The notes under the pieces are model-generated. The model had not been told where the DNA came from. It did not search any database and worked only from the letters and a program-made list of their open reading frames with translations. From contig JAMYHX010000063.1 in NCBI GenBank assembly GCA_025529335.1, positions 62,001 to 126,000 of the forward strand: 64,000 nucleotides of DNA, read 5' to 3'. A program made the translations under genes and the position numbers. Each line of letters opens with the position of its first letter. Positions within the stretch are counted from its first letter, which is position 1. This DNA is from Rhizopus sp. PT2906. Taxonomy: Eukaryota > Mucoromycota > Mucoromycetes > Mucorales > Rhizopodaceae. Positions 44,855-55,592 of the stretch are shown here, piece after piece.

Positions 44855-45483
44855 ATGGTCAGAGTCTCCGTCTTGAACGATTGCTTGAACAGCATCAACA
44901 ACGCTGAACGCCGTGGTAAGAGACAAGTTCTCGTCCGTCCTTCCTCCAAGGTCATCATCAAGTTCTTGTCCGTCATGCAAAAGCACGGTAAGTTCATTCG
45001 ACAAACGAGATATGCAGTCCAGTACACGAGAATTCCGTAGTATAACTAGTTAAAGTTTCGCTTTTCCACAAACTTTGACCTTTAAATCTGCGGTAGAACA
45101 ATGTCATTTTCTTACGCTTACTCAACTGATCCCGTGTTGAGTTTTGTCAAGAAACTGATACATTTAAACTCTTTAGGATATGCATATCTCTTCAATGTTT
45201 TGAACATATCTAACGTTTATTAGGTTACATTGGTGAATTTGAGGAGATCGATGACCACCGTTCCGGCAAGATCGTCATCCAACTCAACGGTCGTCTTAAC
45301 AAGTGTGGTGTTATCTCTCCCCGTTTCAACATCAAGCTTACCGAACTCGAAAAGTGGACTGCCAACTTGTTGCCTGCCCGTCAATTCGGTTACCTTATCT
45401 TGACCACCTCCGCTGGTATCATGGATCACGAAGAGGCTCGTCAAAAGCACACTGGTGGTAAGATCCTCGGTTTCTTCTACTAA
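44855..45483 (+). CDS. RPS22: 40S ribosomal protein uS8 (S15a/S22)
   Basis: Exons 44855-44987 and 45224-45483 encode 130 residues, the exact family length: MVRVSVLNDCLNSINNAERR, GKRQVLVRPSSKVIIKFL, HGYIGEFEEIDDHRSGKI, QFGYLILTTSAGIMDHEEAR, ending KILGFFY. uS8 binds the central domain of 18S rRNA. The 236-nt intron is four to five times longer than most in this window and hosts a probable snoRNA (next entry). A 5'-UTR intron (about 44641-44844) is likely. Confidence 0.98.
45033..45165 (+). ncRNA. Probable H/ACA box snoRNA in the RPS22 intron
   Basis: Within the intron, hairpin 1 has an outer stem ccgtag (45035-45040) with ctgcgg (45088-45093) and an inner stem aaagttt with aaacttt, separated by an internal loop on both sides. 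It is followed directly by an H-box AGAACA (45095-45100, ANANNA). Hairpin 2 has an outer stem tttctt (45108-45113) with aagaaa (45149-45154), inner stem ctcaac (45121-45126) with gttgag (45136-45141), then ACA at 45160-45162. This is the hairpin-hinge-hairpin-tail order of H/ACA guides for pseudouridylation. In yeast an RPS22 intron hosts the H/ACA RNA snR44; I cannot confirm that this is its ortholog. Confidence 0.7.
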
Positions 45484-45557
45484 GTCTGCTGTAATCTATC
45501 ATCTTTTTACAATAAAGTTGACTTGAAATACTAGAAGAAAGCAAATGTTTATTATCA

Positions 45558-46666
45558 TCAACTAGATGATTGACAAAGCATATGGTTTACGATGGACTGC
45601 TTGTTGCTATAGAAACCAAGCGATTGTATAACTGCTTGTATTTCCTTTGTGAACTTTCTTTCTTTCTGTGCAGTCAGCAACTGAATGAGTGTATATTTTG
45701 TGTCTTCAAAATCGAGAGTATTGATATAGAATGAAATCTAAAAAAATAAAGAGAGGATGAACAACAGAGCCATGATGTGTTTTATCTATACCTTTTCGAG
45801 TAATTTATCCTGATTACCAGATTGAATAGCTTTAGTGAAAAGAGCCATTCTTTCTCTGTCCAAGCGACATGTCTGTAGCTGCTTTGTAAAGTGCTGATGA
45901 TTAAATGAAGATGACTCTGGCATGCTGTCATCGTCAACATCAACCAATACACTTGTTTTTACTTCATTCTTTGTCATTGTGTCATTTTTTAAGGTTCTAT
46001 ATCGTAACCTTATCCATCTCCTTCTTCTTACAAAGGATCGCAAGTGCTTATAATTACCTAAAAAGGATAGCTCAGTTTACCATTGCATATTGGACTTAAC
46101 TGGTTACCATGCCAATCTGCTCCATGAAACTTTAATGCATATTGCCATCCTGCTTCATCTACGTCACCTGTCATATCAATCATCCAATGTTTGCTTACCT
46201 GAACAACAAGATGAGTGATGTCTATAGAGTATTATGTATATATCAACCTTACCCATTGCCAAGTAGGATCTGGTAACTGATAATTATCAATATTCATGGG
46301 GGTAAACTTCATATCGGCATCACACCAAGGATTTGGATCGAATTGAAGTAGACTATAAAAAGAAAAAGTTATAAAAAGAAAAGACAATGTGATTATTGTA
46401 TTACGTTTTTGAGCTATAGCCTACAGTCAATGAACTAGAAAGGTGTTAGATAGATAATATGACTGATATAAAAGAACATACCCTCTCTGACATTCATATA
46501 ATACATCATATGCATATTCTTCTTTATCAGGATCATATGGAGGTAGAGGTGGTAGTTTCAGTGACTGTTGACTAGTTGGTTTATGCACAAGTTCTCTTAA
46601 GGATCGTCTAAGTCTGAATGGTCTTTGTAATTTGTAATGATCTTTTTCTTGTATTGACATTGTCAT
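45558..46666 (-). CDS. Dysferlin/Pex23-domain protein (Spo73/Mug65-like)
   Basis: Six exons (46666-46482, 46434-46405, 46352-46253, 46198-46108, 46057-45792, 45737-45558) encode 283 residues. The N-terminus has VLYECQRGSLTVGYSSKTLL; the dysferlin domain follows: FDPNPWCDADMKFTP, WQWVSKHWMIDMTGDVDEAG, WQYALKFHGADWHGNYKHLR, SFVRRRRWIRLRYR. Family members act at membranes (peroxisome regulation, or prospore membrane growth for Spo73); there is no membrane helix here, as in Spo73. Function in this organism is unknown. The start could also be the ATG six bases downstream. Confidence 0.8.
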
Positions 46667-46815
46667 CACATAAAGGAAAGAAGCCCGCGGTTATTGAATC
46701 ATTGTCTCTCCTTCCTTTTTCATTCTTACGTCAATAAAGTTATCTAAAGTCACATTTATAAACTGAATAAGAGACATGATTTTTTCTATTTCTTTTCCAT
46801 GCTTAATACAATTCC

Positions 46816-49082
46816 ATGCAGTGTGACACCTTTAAAGTAAATGTGTGATTAATGTAAACAAAAGCGTCAATAACAGCGTGTCAATAGAAGGCGATCTAAA
46901 TCATTAGATGACATCTATTTTGATAAATTATACAATCCATATACAATCACTTTCCCTGTCACCAATTATACATCACGTCCTAATTTACCCAGAAGAAGAC
47001 ATAGTTTATATATAGAGTCAACTCAATCAGAATACTCACGCTTAGCTACCATTTATGGGTGGATAACCACTCATGCTATTACTACTAGTACTACAACTAC
47101 AACTACCACAAACATGTAAGCATGATTTGCATTTGACCTTCAACGCCCCCTTTCTTTTTAATATCACCTCCCTTACTTTATCCTTTTCACATTCTCCAAA
47201 CTTAGCATGCATAAAAGTCATCTTGAACCTGTACCGTCTTTGCCACCCATCCCAAATAGCAAATTCATCAAAAAATTTGGACGTTCACATAAGGAACAGG
47301 ATAAGCTGTCTGTGAATCAAAGTAACACAAGCTATGCGCCCAAGGAACCGATCGAAAACGATCCACATTTATTTGATTTACTTCTAAATGATTCACTTCA
47401 CTTTATTCATTATGGAAAAACAGACAGCACGGTAACCTCAGCCACTGTCGAGAAGTTGGTAGAAAAGTTGACAAGAGAGATGAATTATGACTTTTTAATG
47501 GACTTCTTTTTGACCTTCCGTCAGTACTTGACACCCATCAAACTCTGCAAGTTACTCATGTCAAGATTTCGATGGACGTTATTGGAAGAAACAGATGAAC
47601 GTCAACTGATTCGAATAAGGTACCCTTAGAACCCATTTTTGCAATTGACTTACACTTGTCATGTAGAACCTTTGTCGTCATCCGTCACTGGTTGACTCAT
47701 TATTGGACGCATGACTTTATGAATTCACATACACTTCGATTCATGTTATGCACCTTCTTAACCCAGCTTCGTACACATCCAGCCATACTTACCTCTCCTC
47801 GCAATGAACGGATCGTGAGCAACCTAAGAAAGATCATGAAGAGACAACGACGATTTTACCGCCATCTAGACACCGACGATCAACAACGTGAGCCAAGTTG
47901 GACGGGCAAGCTGGAACGTACGATCAGGAAAAGCGCCTCATTTTCAGTGCATAACCGTTCTCTTTTGTGTAAACCCTTTCATATGGATCTTTGTCACAGC
48001 AAGTTGCTTTCACTAATTACCCATCAGGATAATTACAAGTCCATCGTGCTCAAGTACCGCTCAGAGATTATTGCTCAACAGTTTTGTTTGATCGAAAGGG
48101 ATATGCTACAGACAGTTAGCTGGGATGAGTTGATAGAACTGAGGTGGAGAAAAAAGGGTTCTTCGACAAGACATTCTGTTATTCAGGATACAAACTTGAA
48201 GGGAGTGGAGCTCTTGATTGACTTTTTTAACAAGGTAAAAAGAAATACATTTAGTAAAGCTTAGCTGCTCTGTAACACACACACACACACACACGTAGAC
48301 ATGTCAATGGGTTACTTGTGAAATTGTGCGCTCTACAGCACTGGAGACGCGTGTTCAAGTGATTGAAAAATTCATCCGTATAGCATTCAAATGCTACCAG
48401 CATCGTAATTATAGTACGTTGATGCAAATTTTATTAGGATTGCAGTCACCGGCTGTAACGAGGCTTGAGAGGACATGGGAACGAGTGAATCAGGTTCAAA
48501 AAGATTTACTCAATCAACTCAAGGAGCTGGCTAAACCTTTTAAAAACTGGAAGAACATAAGGGATTGCATGACAAAAGCGACAGAGGAAGTAACAGAGTC
48601 ATTTGCTGTCGAATGCGTTCTTACTCAGAGTCTAAAGGGGTTTGAGCACGTTGACGGATGTATACCCTTTCTAGGTATGTTTTTATTACTTTTGTGACCT
48701 CATTCTCATCCTATCTATTAGGCTTATATCTATCAGACCTTGTCTTCTTGGCCGAGTTACCTACATTTATCAAAACCAATGCTGATACCAACAATGAAGA
48801 CTACGTTGAACATGATAAAAAGCTATACGAGAGACTATGTCATCCTCTGGTAAACTATAACAAATTTCGTATTACAGGCAAGTAGCTGCGGCTTTTATTA
48901 TTATTATTATTATTATGCTAACTACATATCCTTTAGCCTCAGTGATCAAACACGTCTTGACCTTCCAAGTGTTATCAAGGGCTTATAAATTTAAAATTCG
49001 CCAGCATTTATTTACACAGTTACAGACAGTGTCAATATTAGATAATTCACAAATAAGAGAGGCTAGCTTTTTATGTGAATGA
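46816..49082 (+). CDS. Ras-type guanine nucleotide exchange factor (RasGEF_N + CDC25 domain)
   Basis: Exons 46816-46836, 46877-47115, 47206-47619, 47667-48234, 48299-48674, 48722-48877 and 48937-49082 encode 639 residues. RasGEF_N is seen in SATVEKLVEKLTREMNYDFL, MDFFLTFRQYLTPIKLCKLL; the catalytic domain in IAQQFCLIERDMLQTVSWDE, LIDFFNKTCQWVTCEIV, IEKFIRIAFKCYQHRNYSTL, MQILLGLQSPAVTRLERTWE and GLYLSDLVFLAELPTF. The set resembles Lte1/Bud5-class fungal RasGEFs; which GTPase is targeted is unknown. The last intron uses a GC donor (ACAG|gcaagt) and carries a TTA microsatellite. The stop codon region overlaps the COA4 stop on the other strand by 12 bp. Confidence 0.88.
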
Positions 49083-49292
49083 CCACTTTTTGGATTCACT
49101 AAGTTCTTTACTGCCTGCATTGTTCTTGTTTTTTATAAAGCAATCTCTAAAAGCTTGCATTTCCTCTTTACATTTTCTCCAGTCTTTGTTTTCATAATAG
49201 CATATCAGTACTCTTTCATTCTCTTGAAAGCAGCCTGTTTTCTCGATCCTTGCATTATAAGGATCCTCTTCTTCATTTGAATCTTTATTCAT
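49071..49292 (-). CDS. COA4: Cytochrome c oxidase assembly factor Coa4 (twin CX9C)
   Basis: One exon, 73 residues. The motif DPYNARIEKTGCFQENERVL, ICYYENKDWRKCKEEM, QAFRDCF gives two CX9C pairs, the twin-CX9C fold of intermembrane-space proteins imported by Mia40. The DP-x3-RI-x-x-TGC start and the DWR-x-C segment match Coa4 rather than other twin-CX9C proteins. It supports complex IV assembly. Diverges from CFT2 with 87 bp between starts. Confidence 0.9.
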   Translation of the reverse strand: MNKDSNEEEDPYNARIEKTGCFQENERVLICYYENKDWRKCKEEMQAFRDCFIKNKNNAGSKELSESKKWSFT

Positions 49293-49379
49293 TACAAAAA
49301 AAAAGGTTTGGCTGGGGTCGCTCTTTTTATATTTTATATTTTATATTTTTTTTTTTCCTCTTCGCTCTTTCTTCTCGTA

Positions 49380-52135
49380 ATGACAAGTTATATTAAATTC
49401 ACGCCTATTTCTGGTTCCAAGAATGAAGATCCACTTTGCTATCTATTAGAGATTGACGAAGTAAAGATATTATTAGACTGTGGCTGGTCAGATTCCTTTG
49501 ATATAGACAGTCTTTCAAATTTGAAAAAGTAATAAACCAAAGACAAACAAAAATAGTCCTAATGTGTGTGTATGTGTGTTTGTAGAATATCAAAACAGAT
49601 CGATGCTGTTCTTCTTTCTCATAGTGACCTTGCTCATCTTGGTGCATATCCTTATGCACGAAGTCATTTAGGAATGACTTGTCCTGTTTATTCAACAGTA
49701 CCTGTCGCTAATATGGGAAAGATGTGTATGTACGATCTTTACCAGTCCAAAGCCAATGAGGTAGAATTTAAGACGTTTACATTAGAGGACATTGATAATG
49801 CATTTGAAAAAATCGTTCCACTCAGATATTCTCAACCATTCAGTCTGACAGGTTAGAAAAAAAGAAACTGGACTAAAAGTAAGCGTGTTTATATCCTTTT
49901 GTATATAGGAAAATGTCAAGGTATTACGATCACAGCCTATGCAGCAGCACACACCATTGGTGGTACGATTTGGAAAATAAAGCAGGACACAGATGAAATA
50001 GTATATGCTGTTGACTTTAACCATAGAAAAGAATCGTAAATATTAAGTGTAAAATCTGGATGAGAGAAAGACTGTATATATTGATCATTATTTTAGTCAT
50101 CTGGATGGAACCGTATTGCACTCGGGTGGTGTCGTTCTCGACTCTCTCACTCGTCCTTCTTTACTCATCACAGACGCATACAATTCACAAGTCGTTCATC
50201 CGGCTCGTAAAGACAGATATGCCGCCATGTTTGGTAAGGATATTTAACAAGATAATGATTACATACTTATGCTTATTAGATACCATGCTAACTTCCTTAA
50301 AAAATGGTGGATCTGTCTTGTTACCAACTGACTCATCAGCGCGTGTATTGGAACTATCCTATCTTCTAGATCAGTATTGGGCCCAAAACGGACTAAACTA
50401 TCCCTTGATCATGCTTTCAAACACAAGCTATCACACAATTCATTTTGCAAAGATTATGCTCGAATGGATGGGCGAAGAGTTGACGAGAAGCTTTTCACAG
50501 ACACGAGAAAATCCATATGAATTCAAATATGTAAGACTATGTCACAAAATAGAGGACTTGGACAAATATCCTGGACCCAAAGTCGTCATGGCTAGTCATC
50601 ATAGCTTAGAAACAGGATTTTCTCGAGAGCTTTTCCTGCGTTGGATGACAAGCGATCAAAGAAACAACAATACCCTCATCTTGACAGATCGTTCAGCGCC
50701 TGGCACACTTGCACGCCGACTCTACGATGACTGGGAAGCAAGGACGACTGAGCCTGTCATAACAGGAGCAAATAGAACCAAGGTTCCTGTGAAGCCTGCG
50801 ATCACATATGAAAATGTCTTTGATTTAAAAGTCTACAAGCGTGTTCCTCTCGAAGGTGCTGAATTACAAGAGTACGAGTCAGCTCAGCGAACAAAAGCAG
50901 AGAAAGATGCAGCACAGGCAGCCTTAATTGCAAGAAGTAAAATTATCATGGAAGAAGATGAATCTGACAATTCGGATATTGATGAAGCAGATGAAGATAT
51001 CGAGGGTCTTTTGACAAGACAGTTTGATCTTTATGTTCGTGATGCAGGAAAGTCAGGCGGCTTCTTTAAGCATGCACAGAGTTATCGTATGTTTCCCTAT
51101 GTGGAGAAACGAAAAAAGATTGATGATTATGGTGAAGCAATTCAAATTGAGCACTATATGAAGAGTTCAGAATTGGAGAGAATGGAGCAAGAGAAGAAGC
51201 GAATCGGCCAAGGAGCTAACTTTGGAAAGGAAGATGTATGAATAGACAGTTGCATACATAATTAAACAAGACTAATGATGTGAATTGATAGGACATGCAA
51301 ATAGATCTCCAGGAACCTATACTTCCAGGCAGAGATGAATCACCCACGAAATATATCTCAAGCGACGAGACATTTTCGATTCGATGTCAATTAAGATATG
51401 TTGATTTAGAAGGTCTCTCAGATGGTAGATCTATGAAGACCATTCTGCCCCAGATAGCTCCCAGAAAGCTAGTAAGTTAAAGATGAGCCATGACAACGAG
51501 TTACTTATACTTTACAAAGATTATCGTTCACGGCTCCAAGTCGTCTACACAAGATCTTGAATCTGCCTGTCAAGGGATTGAGTATTTTACAAAGGAGATA
51601 TTCACACCATCTGTTGGAGAAGTACTTAATGTATCGGCAGCAACCAATATCTACAGAGTCAAGCTAACTGACAGCATGGTCAGCTCTCTTCAGTTCTCCA
51701 AGGTAATGGACCAAAGTTTGTTTTTCTATCAAGAGCTAACAATAACCAATACATAGTTGGATGAATACGAACTAGCCCGAGTTGTAGGACGTATTCACTT
51801 TCCTGAAGATTCAACCACCCCTTCATTGGACGTGAGTATGGCAGATGAACCAGCTCAGTATGAGCCACCAGTATTTGTGGGGGATGTTCGTTTATCAGAG
51901 TTTAGAAAAGTATTACAAGCAGAAGGAATTCAGGCTGAATTTAAAGGTGAAGGTATTTTGGTCTGTAATGAACGAGTTGCTGTCAGAAAGGTAAGATAAA
52001 GATAAAGAAAAAAATGTCGAGATATTGATATTCAATTTTCAGACTGGCACTGGACAATTGTTGGTAGAAGGAGTGCTATCAGCAGATTACTATAAAGTTA
52101 GATCATTACTATACTCTCAACATGCAATCCTGTAG
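49380..52135 (+). CDS. CFT2: Cleavage and polyadenylation factor Cft2/CPSF2 (CPSF100)
   Basis: Nine exons (49380-49528, 49586-49851, 49909-50035, 50097-50233, 50280-51235, 51292-51471, 51520-51702, 51757-51990, 52043-52135) encode 774 residues. The metallo-beta-lactamase fold is present (YLLEIDEVKILLDCGWSD, IDAVLLSHSDLAHLGAYPYA, AYAAAHTIGGTIWKI, VYAVDFNHRKESHLDG) followed by the beta-CASP region (NGGSVLLPTDSSARVLELSY) and C-terminal domain. The canonical HxHxDH is SHSDLAH here, so zinc ligands are lost, as expected for the non-catalytic CPSF100 subunit. It partners with the CPSF73 nuclease in mRNA 3'-end cleavage. Confidence 0.95.
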
Positions 52136-52245
52136 ATATGTTTTTGAATTATGTTTTGAGGGAGGACCTGATTTTTGTTTAAAAATATATATAAAGAACT
52201 TGCTTTTATTTACACAAATAGCATTCCTTTTTATTATTATTATTA

Positions 52246-53905
52246 TTAAAGCTTGGTTCTCAAGAGCTTTACAACCTTGACTTGAGTATATTCTTGAAGG
52301 GCATATTTACCAAGCTCTTTACCAAAGCCAGATTGTTTATAACCACCAAATGGAGTAGATTGATCAAATACGTCATAACAGTTAATCCACATAGTACCAG
52401 CCTTCACTTCATTTGTCACTTTGATAGCAACATCGATATCCTTAGTATATACACCACCAGCTAAACCATATTCAGAGTCATTAGCAAGTTCGATTGCTTC
52501 ATCAATGTCTTTGAAAGTGCCAATGGCAACAACAGGACCAAAGATTTCTTCTCGCATGATACGCATATCATTATGGCAGTTCACAAAGACTGTAGGTTCA
52601 ATGTAGTAACCTATTTTGCCCCAACGCTTTCCACCATAAGCTACCTTGGCTCCTTCCTTTTTGCCGATCTCGATGTAGTTCAAGATCTTTTCAAATTGAG
52701 ATTTGTTGATCTGAGGACCTTGGAAGGTATCTTCATCAAAGGGGTCACCTATCTTGATCTTCTTGGCTTCCTCAATGAAAAGCTCCACAAACTTGTCATG
52801 AACAGATTCGTGAACAAAAATACGAGAGCCAGCATTACAACTTTGTCCGTGATTGTTAAAGATACCACCACAGGCCCAATAAGCGGCACTTGCAAGATCA
52901 GCGTCAGCACATACTATTTGAGCAGACTTGCCACCCAATTCAAGTTGAAGCTTCTTGAGGTTACTACCAGCACTTGCTTCCATGATCTTACGGCCGGTGA
53001 AGGTTGAACCTGTGAATGCCATCTTGCTTACTTTTGGATGAGCAGTCAAATAAGCACCTGTTGTGTGTCCAAAGCCTGTGATCACATTGACGACGCCCTG
53101 AACGTAGAAATAGAAAGGGTGAGTATAATAGGCCCATGATTACTCTTTTGAACTTACAGCAGGAAATCCAGCTTCCTTGACGAGTTCAGCAAATTTCAAA
53201 GTAGACAATGGTGTAATTTCAGAAGACTTCATAACAACTTAGAAACGCGTTATTAAGCACTCTTGTCTTTTTTTTTTTTAAGTATACAACTTACTGCAGT
53301 TACCGGCTGCCAAGGCAGGAGCAAACTTCCATGCAGCCATCATCGTAGGATAGTTCCAAGGAATAACAGCACCGACAACACCAAGAGGTTCGTGACGAGT
53401 ATAACACAGCTTGTCAAATGTAGTGTCAATGGTCTTGCCGTGGATCTTGTCAGCCCAACCAGCGAAATAACGATAGCAGTTGATAGAATCTGTAACGTCA
53501 ACATCACGAGCAATGACAAAGGATTTACCATTATCGACAGCATCAAGAGTAGCAAGCTCATCCTTATCGCGTTCCATTAGATCAGCAAGCTTGTTTAAGA
53601 GACGTCCACGTTCAGCAGGAGCGACCTTGCGCCAGGTTGTGTAATAACATTGATAAGCAGCATCAACAGCAAGGTTGACATCACTTTCATCAGCAGAGTG
53701 AACCTTACAGAGAACTTGTTCATTTGCAGGATTGATAGTTTCAATTAAAGGACCACGACCGGGAACAAAGTCATTGTTAATGAAAAGTTGGGTATGAACT
53801 AGCATAACGTTTAGGCCCTGTTTTATATAATATATACATGTATATATTACCTTTGATTGTCTTTCCGTTGGATAAGCTAATGGTTTGAATATCGGATTGT
53901 GTCAT
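52246..53905 (-). CDS. Aldehyde dehydrogenase
   Basis: Exons 53905-53851, 53798-53295, 53237-53158 and 53097-52246 encode 496 residues, the normal length. Active-site features are intact: the general base Glu in KLQLELGGKSAQIV, the catalytic Cys in NHGQSCNAGSRIFV, the NAD-binding VGAVIPWNYPTMMAAWKFAP and GFGHTTGAYL, and the C-terminal FGGYKQSGFGKELG. It belongs to the ALDH1/2/5-like fungal group; the first exon encodes MTQSDIQTISLSNGKTIK, not a presequence, so a cytosolic location is likely. Substrate range (acetaldehyde or others) is not decidable here. Confidence 0.95.
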
Positions 53906-55592
53906 TCTTTATGAAAAAGAGATAAGAAAAAAGAGAGAGAGATGAAAAGACTGAATTAGATTTGTTAACACTTTAGCCCTTTTTATATATCATCCGAACC
54001 TTGTTTCACACAGACCAAGTTGCATCACTTTGCATTAAAGAAAGCAAAAGAGGTTCCTGTTTCAAGCAACTTTACATGGAAAAAGAAAGCAAAGACGTCT
54101 GGTTTATAATGCACAAGGTCAAATGAGGTTGGATTCATTATAACGGATTTTATTTTTAAACAAGGGGACGTTTTGAATAAATTTATGCAAAGCGGCCAAT
54201 TACTTTCTGACTAATGAAATGGCTGATTTGCCATAGTTTTTCGTGGGAAGAGCCAAGTATGACAAATCTTTGTTACACGGCTTACTTTATACTCTACCAA
54301 TTTAGGAGAATATGCTTAAAGACAAGAGAAATCAACATAAACCTACCCGGCTCTACTTATGTTTGTTATGGGGAGCTGTTTATACAAGCTTATTTTAATA
54401 ATACATAGATAATAGACAAGTTCATTAATCGGTTTGACAGTACTTCCGATACCTTCATGCTCAAAAAAGGATAGTCTAACATGCTTGTTACAATACGACT
54501 AATAAATATTTATCCAATGACCACCGTTTTAAGGATATAAGGTTTATTTTGGTTATTAAAAATCTTTCCTAAGCGCCTCTCAGGCATGCTTCCAAGTCTA
54601 GTTTTATCTATATTTCTACAACATATAAGGACTTTTAAGCGACTGCGATACTAATCTTGGCAGCTTTATACAAGAAGGAAAGCTTCCTTTTACCTTTCTT
54701 GCTGGTTGCTCACCAGCATTAAGAATAAAAATGTTATTGAAAAGGGAATCAGTAACTCTTTTCGGGGCAGTAAGGCCATTCTTTTCTTTTTTACAGATCA
54801 GCTCTGACCATGTCAGTATCTGCATCAGAGGCATAACAGCTTAAAAACATTTAAGATACTTCAGTGGAATAATTTGTTAGTTCAAAATAGAGCTCATAAT
54901 GGTGAAGGGACAATTGCCTGTGCTGCATAAAAGTCGGACAAGTCAACAACATACCAAAGGGAATATATTGTTGAAGAGCTTTTATAGAGGAGAATGTTGT
55001 CAATGTGATTATATATATCATTATCTGGTTGTGACATGTAGCAACTTGACTTGGTTTAGAAAGAGATAGAACGTACGTTTTAATCTTGTCATCATGTTTA
55101 TGTTTATCCTGATAATCTAAAGTAGTATAGCTTAAACATCCAAAGCTCAAGTGACAAATAAGCAAACATTAAATAATATGAGGCACTTTTTGTTGAATAA
55201 CTCTCTTTCTCTTTCTCTCTTAGAAATAAAGATATAAACATAAACATCATCTGTTATTCCAAGAATAAACAAACCTGATATATAAAAAAGAACTATGGGA
55301 GTTATAACCCTTTTAGCAGAGAAGTGCAACCTTATAGCAGTGATGCGCGGTCTTATGACGAAAGAAAGTCGACGTATTTAATGAGATTGGCCATTATCTT
55401 TCAGTACAACATACATTCTATTATCCTTTCATATCTACAATCCCGCGACTAAATTCATGCCCGAATCAGTCAGACATCATGACTGTGCCCATTCTCTGTC
55501 TGAGGTTAAAGAAGCGGACTTAGTTCCCTTTATTTGTTCTTTGTGTACACGCGTACCTCTGCTTTTTTCTTTTCTTCTTTTTCTTGCACAAT
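53906..55592. other. Gene-poor stretch before TPP2
   Basis: No gene recognised. ORFs at 54214-54408 (+) and 54616-54834 (-) have partly protein-like composition; the latter reads APKRVTDSLFNNIFILNAGE, unknown. It may hold decayed mobile DNA. A TC-rich stretch near 55200 and pyrimidine-rich sequence (55560-55585) precede the TPP2 start. Confidence 0.4.
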
